This document shows positions 8,448 through 16,082 of a DNA stretch of 43,177 bases, in pieces. Source of the DNA: Methylobacter sp. (GTDB lineage: Bacteria > Pseudomonadota > Gammaproteobacteria > Methylococcales > Methylomonadaceae); assembly GCF_004322395.1 (NCBI RefSeq), contig NZ_SCTW01000010.1, forward strand, positions 1 to 43,177, given 5' to 3'. Under the pieces are notes generated by a model. It was not told the DNA's origin. It saw nothing but the letters and a program-made list of their open reading frames with translations, and searched no databases. A program made the position numbers and the translations under genes. Positions within the stretch are counted from its first letter, which is position 1. Every line of letters starts with the position of its first letter.

Positions 8448-10691
8448 ATGCTGAATATAAAATCTGGTTGGAAAAACTGGCAACTACTCACTGAAGAAGG
8501 ACGGCAAGTTTGGGCGTTCAAGCCCAGCTCGAACGATATCGATGCACATTTACAAAATGTCGATAACATTACAGAGCAAGAAATAGCGCAGTTTGCGGAA
8601 GATTTTCAGTTTGATAAATCCGGCAATCCCAATTCCGGCGACAAGGTTTTCAGAAATACAGCCACTGACACGAAGTTCCAGAAATTTACCGGGCAAATAC
8701 CGCAGTTAGAGAACCCCTATGAGCAAAAAGTCATCGATGCGCTTATCAAGGGAATGAATTACTACTCTTATTTGCAAAGTGAAGACGGTCATTGGCCGGG
8801 TGATTACGGCGGCCCGCTATTTCTTTTGCCCGGCCTGCTTATCGCCTCTTATATTTCAGACACACCGTTTCCCAAAGCGCACCGGGAAATGATGAAACTT
8901 TATTTATTCAATCATCAAAATAAAGATGCCGGCTGGGGCATGCATATCGAGGGCGAATCGACGATGTTCGGCACCGTCATGCAATATGTGTCATTGCGTC
9001 TTCTTGGCGTCGATAAAAATCATCAGCAATTGGTCCAGGCTAGGACGTGGATCAAAAACAATGGCGGTGCGACCGGCATTCCCTCCTGGGGAAAGTTTTA
9101 TCTGGCGGTGCTGAATTTATATGACTGGCAAGGCTTTAACAGCCTGTTTCCTGAAATATGGTTGTTTCCCCGGTGGCTGCCGGTCCACCCATGGCGTTAC
9201 TGGTGTCACACCCGCATGGTCTACTTGCCGATGGCCTATTGCTATGCGCAGCGAATTAAAGCGCCCGAAAATGAATTGATTTTGTCCTTAAGAGAGGAAA
9301 TTTATAGCGAGGATTTCGCGTCGATTGACTGGCGGAAACAACGCAATGCCGTGTGCGAAAAAGACTGTTACACGACGCCGTCTCCGGTGCTGAAGTGGAT
9401 GAACTTTTTTACCAATAACTACGAAAAGTTCAAATCCACCTGGTTAAGAAAAAAGTCCACGGACTATATTTTAAAATATATTAATGCCGAGGATCAGCAA
9501 ACCAACTACATCAATATAGGCCCCGTCAATCAAGCCATTAATTCCATTTGTATCTGGCATGCCTACGGCAAGGATTCCGGGCAATTCAAAAAGCATGCGG
9601 CGCGCTGGTTTGATTATTTATGGGTGGCCGAAGATGGCATGAAAATGAACGGCTACAACGGCTCGCAGCTTTGGGATACCGCTTTTGCAACCCGCGCCAT
9701 GCTGGAAAGCGACTTGGGCAAACTATTTCCTGCGACTATCGCAAAAAGCTATCGGTTTATCGATCTGTCGCAAGTCAAGGCTGAACACCCGACGCATGCC
9801 GAGTTTTTCCGTCATCCGATGATCGGCAGCTGGCCTTTTTCAACGGCAGAAAACGGCTGGCCGGTTGCCGATTGCACGGCCGAAGGTCTAAGCGCCAGTT
9901 TGGCCGTTCATCATTCCGGCTTGGTTAAACCGGCGATTGACGATCAGCGCATCAAACAGGCCGTAGACACACTCCTTTCTTATCAAAATAGCGATGGCGG
10001 CTGGGCAACGTATGAACTAACTCGCGCACCAAAATGGTTGGAAAAACTCAACCCGTCCGAAGTGTTCGCCGACATTATGATCGATTACTCCTGGACGGAA
10101 TGTACTGCGGCTTGCGTTATTTCATTAATGGAAGTTCAGGAAACTTATCCAGCCTATAAAAATAGCGAAATAAGCAAAGCCATAAGGGCAGGAATCGATT
10201 TTATCCTTAAGCAACAAAAACCGGATGGCTCCTGGTACGGCGGCTGGGCGGTCTGTTTCACCTATGCGACCTGGTTTGGCGTGGAAGCGCTCAGTAAGGC
10301 TAGGGGTAAAAGCTATTATGACGATACGATCTTAACGGCCAGTATTAGCAAGGCCTGTGATTTTTTAGCCGGCAAGCAAAAAGCGGATGGCGGCTGGGGA
10401 GAGACGTTTAAATCCTGTTCGACATTGACTTATACCGAAGCTGGCTCGTCTCAAGTGATTAATACGGCTTGGGCGTTGCTGGCACTGATGGCCGCTGATT
10501 TTGGCGATAAGACAGTTACCGAAACGGGTATCAACGTGTTGCTGAACAGGCAGACCGACATCGGCGATTGGCCCCAGGAAAACATTTCCGGCGTATTTAA
10601 CTACAACTGCATGATAACTTACGCCAATTATAGGAATATCTTTCCTATCTGGGCGTTGAATCGACACTTTAAGTTGGACGTCCAAAAATGA
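8448..10691 (+). CDS. osc: Oxidosqualene cyclase, lanosterol synthase type
   Basis: It cyclises 2,3-oxidosqualene to lanosterol and is a monotopic membrane enzyme. The catalytic motif DCTAE is at 475-479 of the 747-residue form, and QW-type repeats are clear (DGGWATYE, DGSWYGGWAVCFTYATWFG, DGGWGETFKSC), as is DGMKMNGYNGSQLWDTAFA. The residue two before the catalytic Asp is Val, as in lanosterol synthases; cycloartenol synthases have Ile there. The residue six before it is Asn (ENGW), where I recall Cys in lanosterol and His in cycloartenol synthases. The frame is open from 8343, but I chose ATG 8448 because AGGA lies just upstream and the extra 35 residues are not family-like. DCTAE rather than DxDD rules out a squalene-hopene cyclase. 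The stop overlaps the next start (ATGA), so the two are translationally coupled. Confidence 0.95.
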   Translation: MLNIKSGWKNWQLLTEEGRQVWAFKPSSNDIDAHLQNVDNITEQEIAQFAEDFQFDKSGNPNSGDKVFRNTATDTKFQKFTGQIPQLENPYEQKVIDALIKGMNYYSYLQSEDGHWPGDYGGPLFLLPGLLIASYISDTPFPKAHREMMKLYLFNHQNKDAGWGMHIEGESTMFGTVMQYVSLRLLGVDKNHQQLVQARTWIKNNGGATGIPSWGKFYLAVLNLYDWQGFNSLFPEIWLFPRWLPVHPWRYWCHTRMVYLPMAYCYAQRIKAPENELILSLREEIYSEDFASIDWRKQRNAVCEKDCYTTPSPVLKWMNFFTNNYEKFKSTWLRKKSTDYILKYINAEDQQTNYINIGPVNQAINSICIWHAYGKDSGQFKKHAARWFDYLWVAEDGMKMNGYNGSQLWDTAFATRAMLESDLGKLFPATIAKSYRFIDLSQVKAEHPTHAEFFRHPMIGSWPFSTAENGWPVADCTAEGLSASLAVHHSGLVKPAIDDQRIKQAVDTLLSYQNSDGGWATYELTRAPKWLEKLNPSEVFADIMIDYSWTECTAACVISLMEVQETYPAYKNSEISKAIRAGIDFILKQQKPDGSWYGGWAVCFTYATWFGVEALSKARGKSYYDDTILTASISKACDFLAGKQKADGGWGETFKSCSTLTYTEAGSSQVINTAWALLALMAADFGDKTVTETGINVLLNRQTDIGDWPQENISGVFNYNCMITYANYRNIFPIWALNRHFKLDVQK

Positions 10692-12130
10692 TAAAACAAT
10701 TACTGCAGTTTAAAAGACGTACCTCAAGTAACTTGGAAGAATCAGGGTTCGATATCTGTATTATCGGCGCAGGCATGGCGGGGGCAACTATTGCCGCTTA
10801 TCTAGCTCCCAAAGGTGTCAGGATCGCGTTAATCGATCAGTCCTTTGAAGAAAAAAAACGCATTGTCGGTGAATTGTTGCAACCCGGAGCGGTGTTGTCG
10901 CTTAAGCAGATGGGGCTTGGGCATTTACTGGACGGCTTTGATGCGCAGCCGGTTGAAGGCTACGCCATCCTGCAAGGCGACGAGAGAATCACCATTCCTT
11001 ATCCTAACCATTGTAAAGGAATGGGCTTGCACAATGGCCGGTTTTTGCAGCAAATCAGGGCTTCCGCGCTGCAAAATACAACGGTTACGCAAATTCATGG
11101 TAAAGCATTACAACTTCAGGAAAATGAACGGCACGAGATTACCGGCATCAGTTACCGGGACTCGCTTACGTCCAAGATTAAGACCATACATGCGGCTTTG
11201 ACCATTACCAGTGACGGGTTCTTTTCAAACTTTAGAGATCATCTCAGCAATAATGAAAAAACCGTAACGTCTTACTTTATCGGCTTGATTTTAAAAGATT
11301 GTGAAACGCCTTTTCCAAAACATGGCCATGTGTTTTTATCAGGGCCGACGCCGTTCATTTGTTATCCGATTTCCAGTTATGAAGTCAGGCTGTTAATCGA
11401 TTTTCCAGCCGAACAGCTTCCCAAAAAGCAGTTGATACAAACCCATTTGGATGTCAATGTGACGCCTTATATCCCTGATTGTATGCGTAACAGCTATCAA
11501 CAAGCCTTGCAGGAAGGCGGATTTAAGGTCATGCCCAACCATTACATGGCGGCAAAACCCATCATACGGAAAGGAGCCGTGCTGCTGGGAGATGCGCTGA
11601 ATATGCGCCATCCCTTAACGGGCGGCGGATTGACAGCGGTATTTTCGGATATCCAAATATTGAGCGCGCATTTATTGGCTATGCCTGATTTCAGTAATAC
11701 CGATTTGATTCACGAAAAAATCGAAGCCTATTATCGGGAAAGACAGCACGCCAATGCCAATCTTAATATTCTTGCTAATGCACTCTACGGTGTTATGTCT
11801 AACGATTTGCTTAAAACGGCGGTATTCAAATATCTGCAATGCGGCGGTATGAATGCGCAAGAGTCGATTTCCATGCTGGCCGGCCTGAACAGGAACCATT
11901 ACACGTTGATGAAACAATTTTGTTTTTTGACAGCGTTCGGCGCCTGCAATTTAGTGCAGCACAGCATTTCGAATTTACCCAAGGCGTTAAAACTGCTTTC
12001 GGATGCGATTAGTATCATTAAGCCCTTGTTAAAAAACGAGGTTCCGTTGGCAGTGCTTTTTTATCATTATCTCGAAAAAATAAATTACCGTGCTTATTCC
12101 GGTTATGGCGCAAATGTTCAACGGCCTTGA
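10688..12130 (+). CDS. sqmo: Squalene monooxygenase (squalene epoxidase)
   Basis: FAD-dependent enzyme that epoxidises squalene to 2,3-oxidosqualene, the substrate of the preceding cyclase. The 480-residue protein has an N-terminal dinucleotide fold IIGAGMAGATIAAYL (GAGMAG at 27-32), followed by VGELLQPGAVLSLKQMGLG, a hallmark of this family. The second FAD motif GDALNMRHPLTGGGLTAVFSD starts at residue 301. The C-terminal part is moderately hydrophobic, as expected for a membrane-associated epoxidase. Its ATG overlaps the cyclase stop by four bases. A UbiH-type hydroxylase is the alternative, but the ELLQPGA and RHPLTGGG blocks and the neighbours point to squalene epoxidase. Confidence 0.94.
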   Translation: MIKQLLQFKRRTSSNLEESGFDICIIGAGMAGATIAAYLAPKGVRIALIDQSFEEKKRIVGELLQPGAVLSLKQMGLGHLLDGFDAQPVEGYAILQGDERITIPYPNHCKGMGLHNGRFLQQIRASALQNTTVTQIHGKALQLQENERHEITGISYRDSLTSKIKTIHAALTITSDGFFSNFRDHLSNNEKTVTSYFIGLILKDCETPFPKHGHVFLSGPTPFICYPISSYEVRLLIDFPAEQLPKKQLIQTHLDVNVTPYIPDCMRNSYQQALQEGGFKVMPNHYMAAKPIIRKGAVLLGDALNMRHPLTGGGLTAVFSDIQILSAHLLAMPDFSNTDLIHEKIEAYYRERQHANANLNILANALYGVMSNDLLKTAVFKYLQCGGMNAQESISMLAGLNRNHYTLMKQFCFLTAFGACNLVQHSISNLPKALKLLSDAISIIKPLLKNEVPLAVLFYHYLEKINYRAYSGYGANVQRP

Positions 12131-12358
12131 GCTGTGCTGTTTGCGGATGAAACGATCCGCTGAAGCCATAAACCGCTTGTTGCCTAATAAAAGGTTGGAA
12201 ACATTAAAAATGAACTTACAACTGAATTGCAAAAGACAGAATAACGCAATGGCTATGATATTTTGCCAAACCGATTTTAAAACAAGCCCTATGGCATCTG
12301 AATTCCCCGGCTTGATCTGTCGTCTCCCTCCTCGGAGGCGCTACCTCGGGCTGATGCA
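12131..12358. other. Short gap with small hairpins between sqmo and sdmB
   Basis: The 228 bases hold a GCGGAT...ATCCGC hairpin (12143-12160) without a T tail and a CCTCC-TC-GGAGG hairpin close to the sdmB start. A 90-codon open frame overlaps the end of sqmo and the start of sdmB and looks like a shadow. Base composition rises sharply to the right of this gap. Confidence 0.4.
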
Positions 12359-13375
12359 ATGAGCGCTGGAATCACGCTCGTTACTGGTGCCACCGGACAC
12401 CTTGGCGCTAACCTGGTGCGCCGCCTGCTCGAAGAGGGCGAGCAAGTGCGGGTGATGATGCGCTCCGAACGCGGCAACGACGCATTGGAAGGTCTCGACG
12501 TGGAGCGTGTGTTTGCCGACCTGCGCAACAGCGAGGCAGTATCCGCCGCCGTGCGCGGCTGCGCCCGCGTTTATCATTGCGCCGCTCTGGTCTCGACCAT
12601 CGAAGGTAATGCGGCCCATAAGCGCGAAATATTCGATACCAACGTCCGCGGTACCATCCATATCCTCCAGGCGGCCGAACGCCACAGCGTCGACAAGGTG
12701 GTAGTGTCCGGATCGCTGAGCGCCACCGGCTACGAGCCGGACCGTTCCAGCCACGAGGGCATGCCGTTCTATCCCTTCGAACGCCATCTGCCTTACGGCC
12801 TTACCAAGCATCTCACCGAGCATGAGTGTCTTAAGGCACACGCCAACGGTCTTAATGTAGTAGTCGCTACTTCCTGCGCTATCATCGGACCCCACGATTA
12901 CGTGCCTTCGCGCATGGGCCGCGTACTGATCGATTACGCTCACGGCAATCTGCGCGCTTATATTCCCGGAGGCTTTGAGTTCGTATCCGGCCGCGATATC
13001 GCTGAAGGTCATGTATTAGCCATGCGGCATGGGCGTTCAGGACAGAAGTACATCTTCAGCACCGCCTACGCCAGCGTGGACGATCTGATGGCGCTGTTTA
13101 GGGAAACCACCGGCCGTCCATTGCCCCGGTTGCGGCTGTCGCCATACCTGATGGCCATGCTGGCCGAAGTGACCGACAAGACCTGGTATAGGGCATTCCC
13201 CAACTTACCCAGACGCTTTACGCCGGGCGCAGTGCGCTTGCTCCAGATGCGGCGCCGGGCCGACCATGACAAGGCGAAACAAGAATTGGGCTACCAGCCC
13301 ACCCAATTATCCCAGGCAGTGCAGGAAGCCTATGAGGATTTCGTACGCAGGGGTTTGATCACCCTTGCCAAGTAA
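12359..13375 (+). CDS. sdmB: Sterol C-4 demethylation dehydrogenase SdmB (SDR family)
   Basis: A 338-residue extended short-chain dehydrogenase of the 3-beta-hydroxysteroid dehydrogenase type. The NAD(P)-binding loop TGATGHLG is at 9-16, and the catalytic YxxxK is Tyr146-Lys150 with Ser118/Ser120 upstream. In Methylococcus, SdmB works with the Rieske oxygenase SdmA to remove one C-4 methyl group; the reductase is proposed to handle decarboxylation of the oxidised intermediate and the 3-keto group. The immediate neighbour SdmA, 40 bases downstream, supports this role. The gene is much richer in GC than the cyclase (40 of 60 bases in 12421-12480, against 26 of 60 in 9481-9540). No good ribosome site is seen at the usual distance; GGAGG lies 20 bases upstream. 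A generic sugar epimerase is the alternative. Confidence 0.88.
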   Translation: MSAGITLVTGATGHLGANLVRRLLEEGEQVRVMMRSERGNDALEGLDVERVFADLRNSEAVSAAVRGCARVYHCAALVSTIEGNAAHKREIFDTNVRGTIHILQAAERHSVDKVVVSGSLSATGYEPDRSSHEGMPFYPFERHLPYGLTKHLTEHECLKAHANGLNVVVATSCAIIGPHDYVPSRMGRVLIDYAHGNLRAYIPGGFEFVSGRDIAEGHVLAMRHGRSGQKYIFSTAYASVDDLMALFRETTGRPLPRLRLSPYLMAMLAEVTDKTWYRAFPNLPRRFTPGAVRLLQMRRRADHDKAKQELGYQPTQLSQAVQEAYEDFVRRGLITLAK

Positions 13376-13415
13376 ACAATCGATCCTTCCTTAACCACGA
13401 ACCGGAGTCCCGAAG

Positions 13416-14522
13416 ATGAACAGCGTGCAGACGAAATCCCCACCTCCTTCCTTTGCGGAAGCTAAAAATTCTCGGCAAAAGGCCCGCGCTGCTGGAATGG
13501 ACCCTGACCGCTGGTACGTAGTGGAATACGATAGCGCAGTAAAAAAAGGCCAGGTCAAAGAGGTGATTTTTTGGAATACCTCGATTGCGCTTTATCGCGG
13601 CGAAGACGGCGAACTCGCGGCCATGCGCAACCTTTGCATACACCGTCAGCTAAAGCTTACCCATGGCGCGGTGGACAAGTGCAATTTGCGCTGCGCCTAT
13701 CATGGCTGGGCCTACAATAGGGAAGGCTGGCTGGAGGATTACTCCCACGACAGCTTTGGCAACCCGTTGATCAAGAAACAGCTGCGGACTTATCCCGTGC
13801 AAGTCCGCTATGGCCTGATCTGGTTGTTCCCCGGCGATCCGGAATTGGCCTCCGAGCATAAGATTCCGGACATACCCGAACTTACCGGGGATGACACTTG
13901 GGCCAACTTTGCCGTTGATTACACTTGGCGCACTCATCATTCCATGGTGATCGACAATATCTGCGATTTCTCCCATGCCTTCCTGCACCGTAAATACAAG
14001 CCTTTCATCGATGCCAAACTGACTCATCACGAGGCCGATGAAGACAGGGTTTACCTGACTTATGACGCTTATATGGCCGGCGGCCGGATTTCCGGGGTTT
14101 TCGTTGACCGCAACCGGGTCAATACCCGATCCATCGAGTTGTGCTATGAGTATCCCTACCAATGGACCAACACGGGCGACAGTATCAAGAATTGGTCGTT
14201 TATGCTGCCAATCAACGAGAAGACCACGCGGGTGTTTTTCCTATTTTATTTCGATGCCCTGAAGATTCCGTTGATTTCCATGAAAACCCCGAAGTGGCTG
14301 ACCCAATGGGTGTTGAATATTGCCAAGCCATTGGTGTTCAAACCCATACTCGACGAAGACGGCATCGCTCTGGAAGCAGAGTTATTGAGCTATGAAACCT
14401 ACTGGAATGCACCGCCCATCGAACTCAACCCCGTGGTGCCGATGTTCCAGCGCTTGACCGCGCGGAAGTGGGAAGGCTATTTGGAGCGCGCCAAAAACAC
14501 GCAAGCTGTTTGCGCGGATTGA
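13416..14522 (+). CDS. sdmA: Sterol C-4 methyl Rieske oxygenase SdmA
   Basis: A 368-residue Rieske-type non-heme iron oxygenase. The [2Fe-2S] ligands are Cys74-x-His76 and Cys93-x2-His96 (CIHRQLKL and CAYHGWAY). The mononuclear iron site is the segment DNICDFSHAFLH, with Asp184, His187 and His191 as the likely facial triad. In Methylococcus the SdmA enzyme oxidises a C-4 methyl group of the sterol, replacing the unrelated eukaryotic ERG25; the SdmB reductase next door completes the demethylation. The 40-base spacing and shared GC-rich composition indicate an sdmBA operon. No dedicated ferredoxin reductase lies nearby, so electrons must come from elsewhere. Other ring-hydroxylating oxygenases share the motifs; context decides the name. 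Confidence 0.9.
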   Translation: MNSVQTKSPPPSFAEAKNSRQKARAAGMDPDRWYVVEYDSAVKKGQVKEVIFWNTSIALYRGEDGELAAMRNLCIHRQLKLTHGAVDKCNLRCAYHGWAYNREGWLEDYSHDSFGNPLIKKQLRTYPVQVRYGLIWLFPGDPELASEHKIPDIPELTGDDTWANFAVDYTWRTHHSMVIDNICDFSHAFLHRKYKPFIDAKLTHHEADEDRVYLTYDAYMAGGRISGVFVDRNRVNTRSIELCYEYPYQWTNTGDSIKNWSFMLPINEKTTRVFFLFYFDALKIPLISMKTPKWLTQWVLNIAKPLVFKPILDEDGIALEAELLSYETYWNAPPIELNPVVPMFQRLTARKWEGYLERAKNTQAVCAD

Positions 14523-14714
14523 TGAACGGAATCTCCCGCCAATGAAAATCACCTAGCGCATTGCCAGGCTCGCCGAATACTCCGCCCGAAACCCTTATAG
14601 CACTATTAGCCCTTGTTACATATAGGTTTGTTATTATAATTAAGTCAGATGGTCTTTGAATGGCTTTTAAATAATATGCCTATTAATTACCTATCAAATT
14701 TTGGCGGGGGAAGG

Positions 14715-15328
14715 ATGAAGATTAGAAAAAAATCACCAAGACTTTTGTTGATAGTCTGCCTTACCCTGATAAAGGACAAGTATTTTATTGGGATGCCGAC
14801 TTGATGGAGTTTGGCGTTTACGCCGGGACAACATCCAAGACTTGGTTTGTTGAAAAACGTATCGACAACAAAACCAAACGCCTATCACTGGGTAAATATC
14901 CAGTTCTGACAGCCGAACAGGCCGGAGCGAAAGCTATGGAGCAACTGAGTAAAATGTCAGTCGGTATTGATCTAGTAAAAGAAAAGCGTGAGAAGAAAAT
15001 CAAGACGGTCACTTTGGGCGAGGTATTCACGGCGTTTCTGGATGCTCGAACGCTTAAACCCAAAATCATTGAAAAAACGGAGCTGCCTTTCAGTATGCAC
15101 GACTTACGCCGAACCTTTGTCACCATAGCCGAATCGCTGGATATTTCATCCTTTGCAGTCAAGGCTCTGGTGAATCACAAACAAGGTGATGACGTGACCA
15201 GCGGCTATATTCAACTGAACGTGGAGCGATTGCGGCAACCGATGCAGATCATTACCTATTTCATGTTAAAGTCGGCAGGCCTAAAACAATCCGCCGAAAT
15301 TGTCCCACTCAAACAAAACAGAGGTTAA
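14715..15328 (+). pseudogene. Tyrosine recombinase (DUF4102-type integrase) remnant
   Basis: The reading frame gives an N-terminal arm-binding domain of the P4-like integrase type (LPYPDKGQVFYWDADLMEFG, then RLSLGKYPVLTAEQAGAKA). It passes directly into the C-terminal catalytic end (HDLRRTFVTIAESL, then VNHKQGDDVTSGYI). About half of a normal 400-residue integrase, comprising the core-binding domain and the first half of the catalytic domain, is missing in between, near residue 90 of the 175-residue open frame. Near the start, an ATG at 14715 reads into a run of seven A bases (14726-14732); one more A would restore the frame to ITKTFVDSLP. Both defects make it inactive. It marks the left part of a former integrated element whose far end is probably the tRNA-Thr gene. 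Confidence 0.8.
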
Positions 15329-15332
15329 TACA

Positions 15333-15566
15333 ATGACTATCGACTATCACGATATTATTACCATAGAACCCGGCAAGCGTAGCGGCAAGCCCTGCATCAG
15401 AGGGCTTAGGATAACGGTTTATGACGTACTTTCCTGGCTGGCTGAGGGCATGAGTCGTGATGAAATTATTGACGACTTCCCGGAACTCAGCAACGACGAT
15501 ATTACTGCGTGTTTGCTGTTTGCCGCCGATCGGGAGCGCCGTTCAATTACCATCAAGGCATTATGA
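15333..15566 (+). CDS. DUF433-family antitoxin
   Basis: A 77-residue protein of the DUF433 type (IITIEPGKRSGKPCIRGLRI, then TVYDVLSWLAEGMSRDEII), a small winged helix-turn-helix used as antitoxin and autorepressor in VapBC-like pairs. I start it at ATG 15333 with AGAGG 8 bases upstream rather than at the upstream TTG 15300. The stop overlaps the next ATG (ATGA at 15563-15566), the usual coupling with the toxin. Length and motifs look complete, so it may still be made although its toxin is broken. Confidence 0.85.
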   Translation: MTIDYHDIITIEPGKRSGKPCIRGLRITVYDVLSWLAEGMSRDEIIDDFPELSNDDITACLLFAADRERRSITIKAL

Positions 15567-15815
15567 AACTGTTGCTTGATGAAAATTTATCACGGCGTAT
15601 AGTGCCTTTTATCCAAGACAGTTACCCCGGCTCAACGCAAGTAGCGCTGATATGTATGGAACAGGCTGATGATAAAACCATCCGCCAATATGCTATTGAT
15701 AACGGCTACGTGATGACCACCAAAGATGCCGACTATTAAAACCTTGTTGGATAATTGTCACATCATAGAGCAGGCATTGTGCCAAGACGATAAGGATTAC
15801 ATAGAGATTTTATAA
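15563..15815 (+). pseudogene. DUF5615 PIN-like toxin, internally deleted
   Basis: The start MKLLLDENLSRRIVPFIQDS, followed by YPGSTQV and YAIDNGYVMTTKDADY, is typical of DUF5615 PIN-like toxins, including the acidic residues of the nuclease site. The frame ends at TAA 15737-15739 after 58 codons; the family is about twice as long. The next bases, in another frame, read TLLDNCHIIEQALCQDD and continue to a stop at 15813-15815, which looks like the C-terminal helix of the same family. An internal deletion with frame change is the simplest explanation. The antitoxin upstream is intact. Confidence 0.7.
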
Positions 15816-16082
15816 TCAAGGCCACTGGATAAAAACCTATCCCCAAAAATAATGGCAGCCCTAGCGGCATTTTCCCTGATTCGGCACATGTTGAGTCGAT
15901 TGGTTTAGGCGGCGGATAGGATAATGACGTTTGGCGTTACGCCGGTGAGCTGGGCGAATGACTCTTGAAGATTTTACTTGCGACAGGCTGCAATTTGTTT
16001 GACTTCATTGTATTCAGCCTACCAATCAATTAAGCAAACTATCAAATACACAACTTAACTCGGTTTTTCCATCAGATATTTT
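15816..16082. other. Intergenic before the STAND gene, no feature seen
   Basis: No ORF with family features, RNA gene or clear repeat is visible. The right side is AT-rich and probably carries the promoter of the large NTPase gene. No strong ribosome site precedes its ATG. Confidence 0.35.

Noticed and set aside
12090-12362. 90-codon open frame between sqmo and sdmB
   Set aside because: It overlaps both neighbours and has no recognisable domain.
14523-14714. Possible attL copy of the tRNA-Thr 3' end
   Set aside because: I looked for the tRNA end sequence here and did not find it; only a GGCGGGG-type motif near 14703-14710 resembles an integrase arm site.
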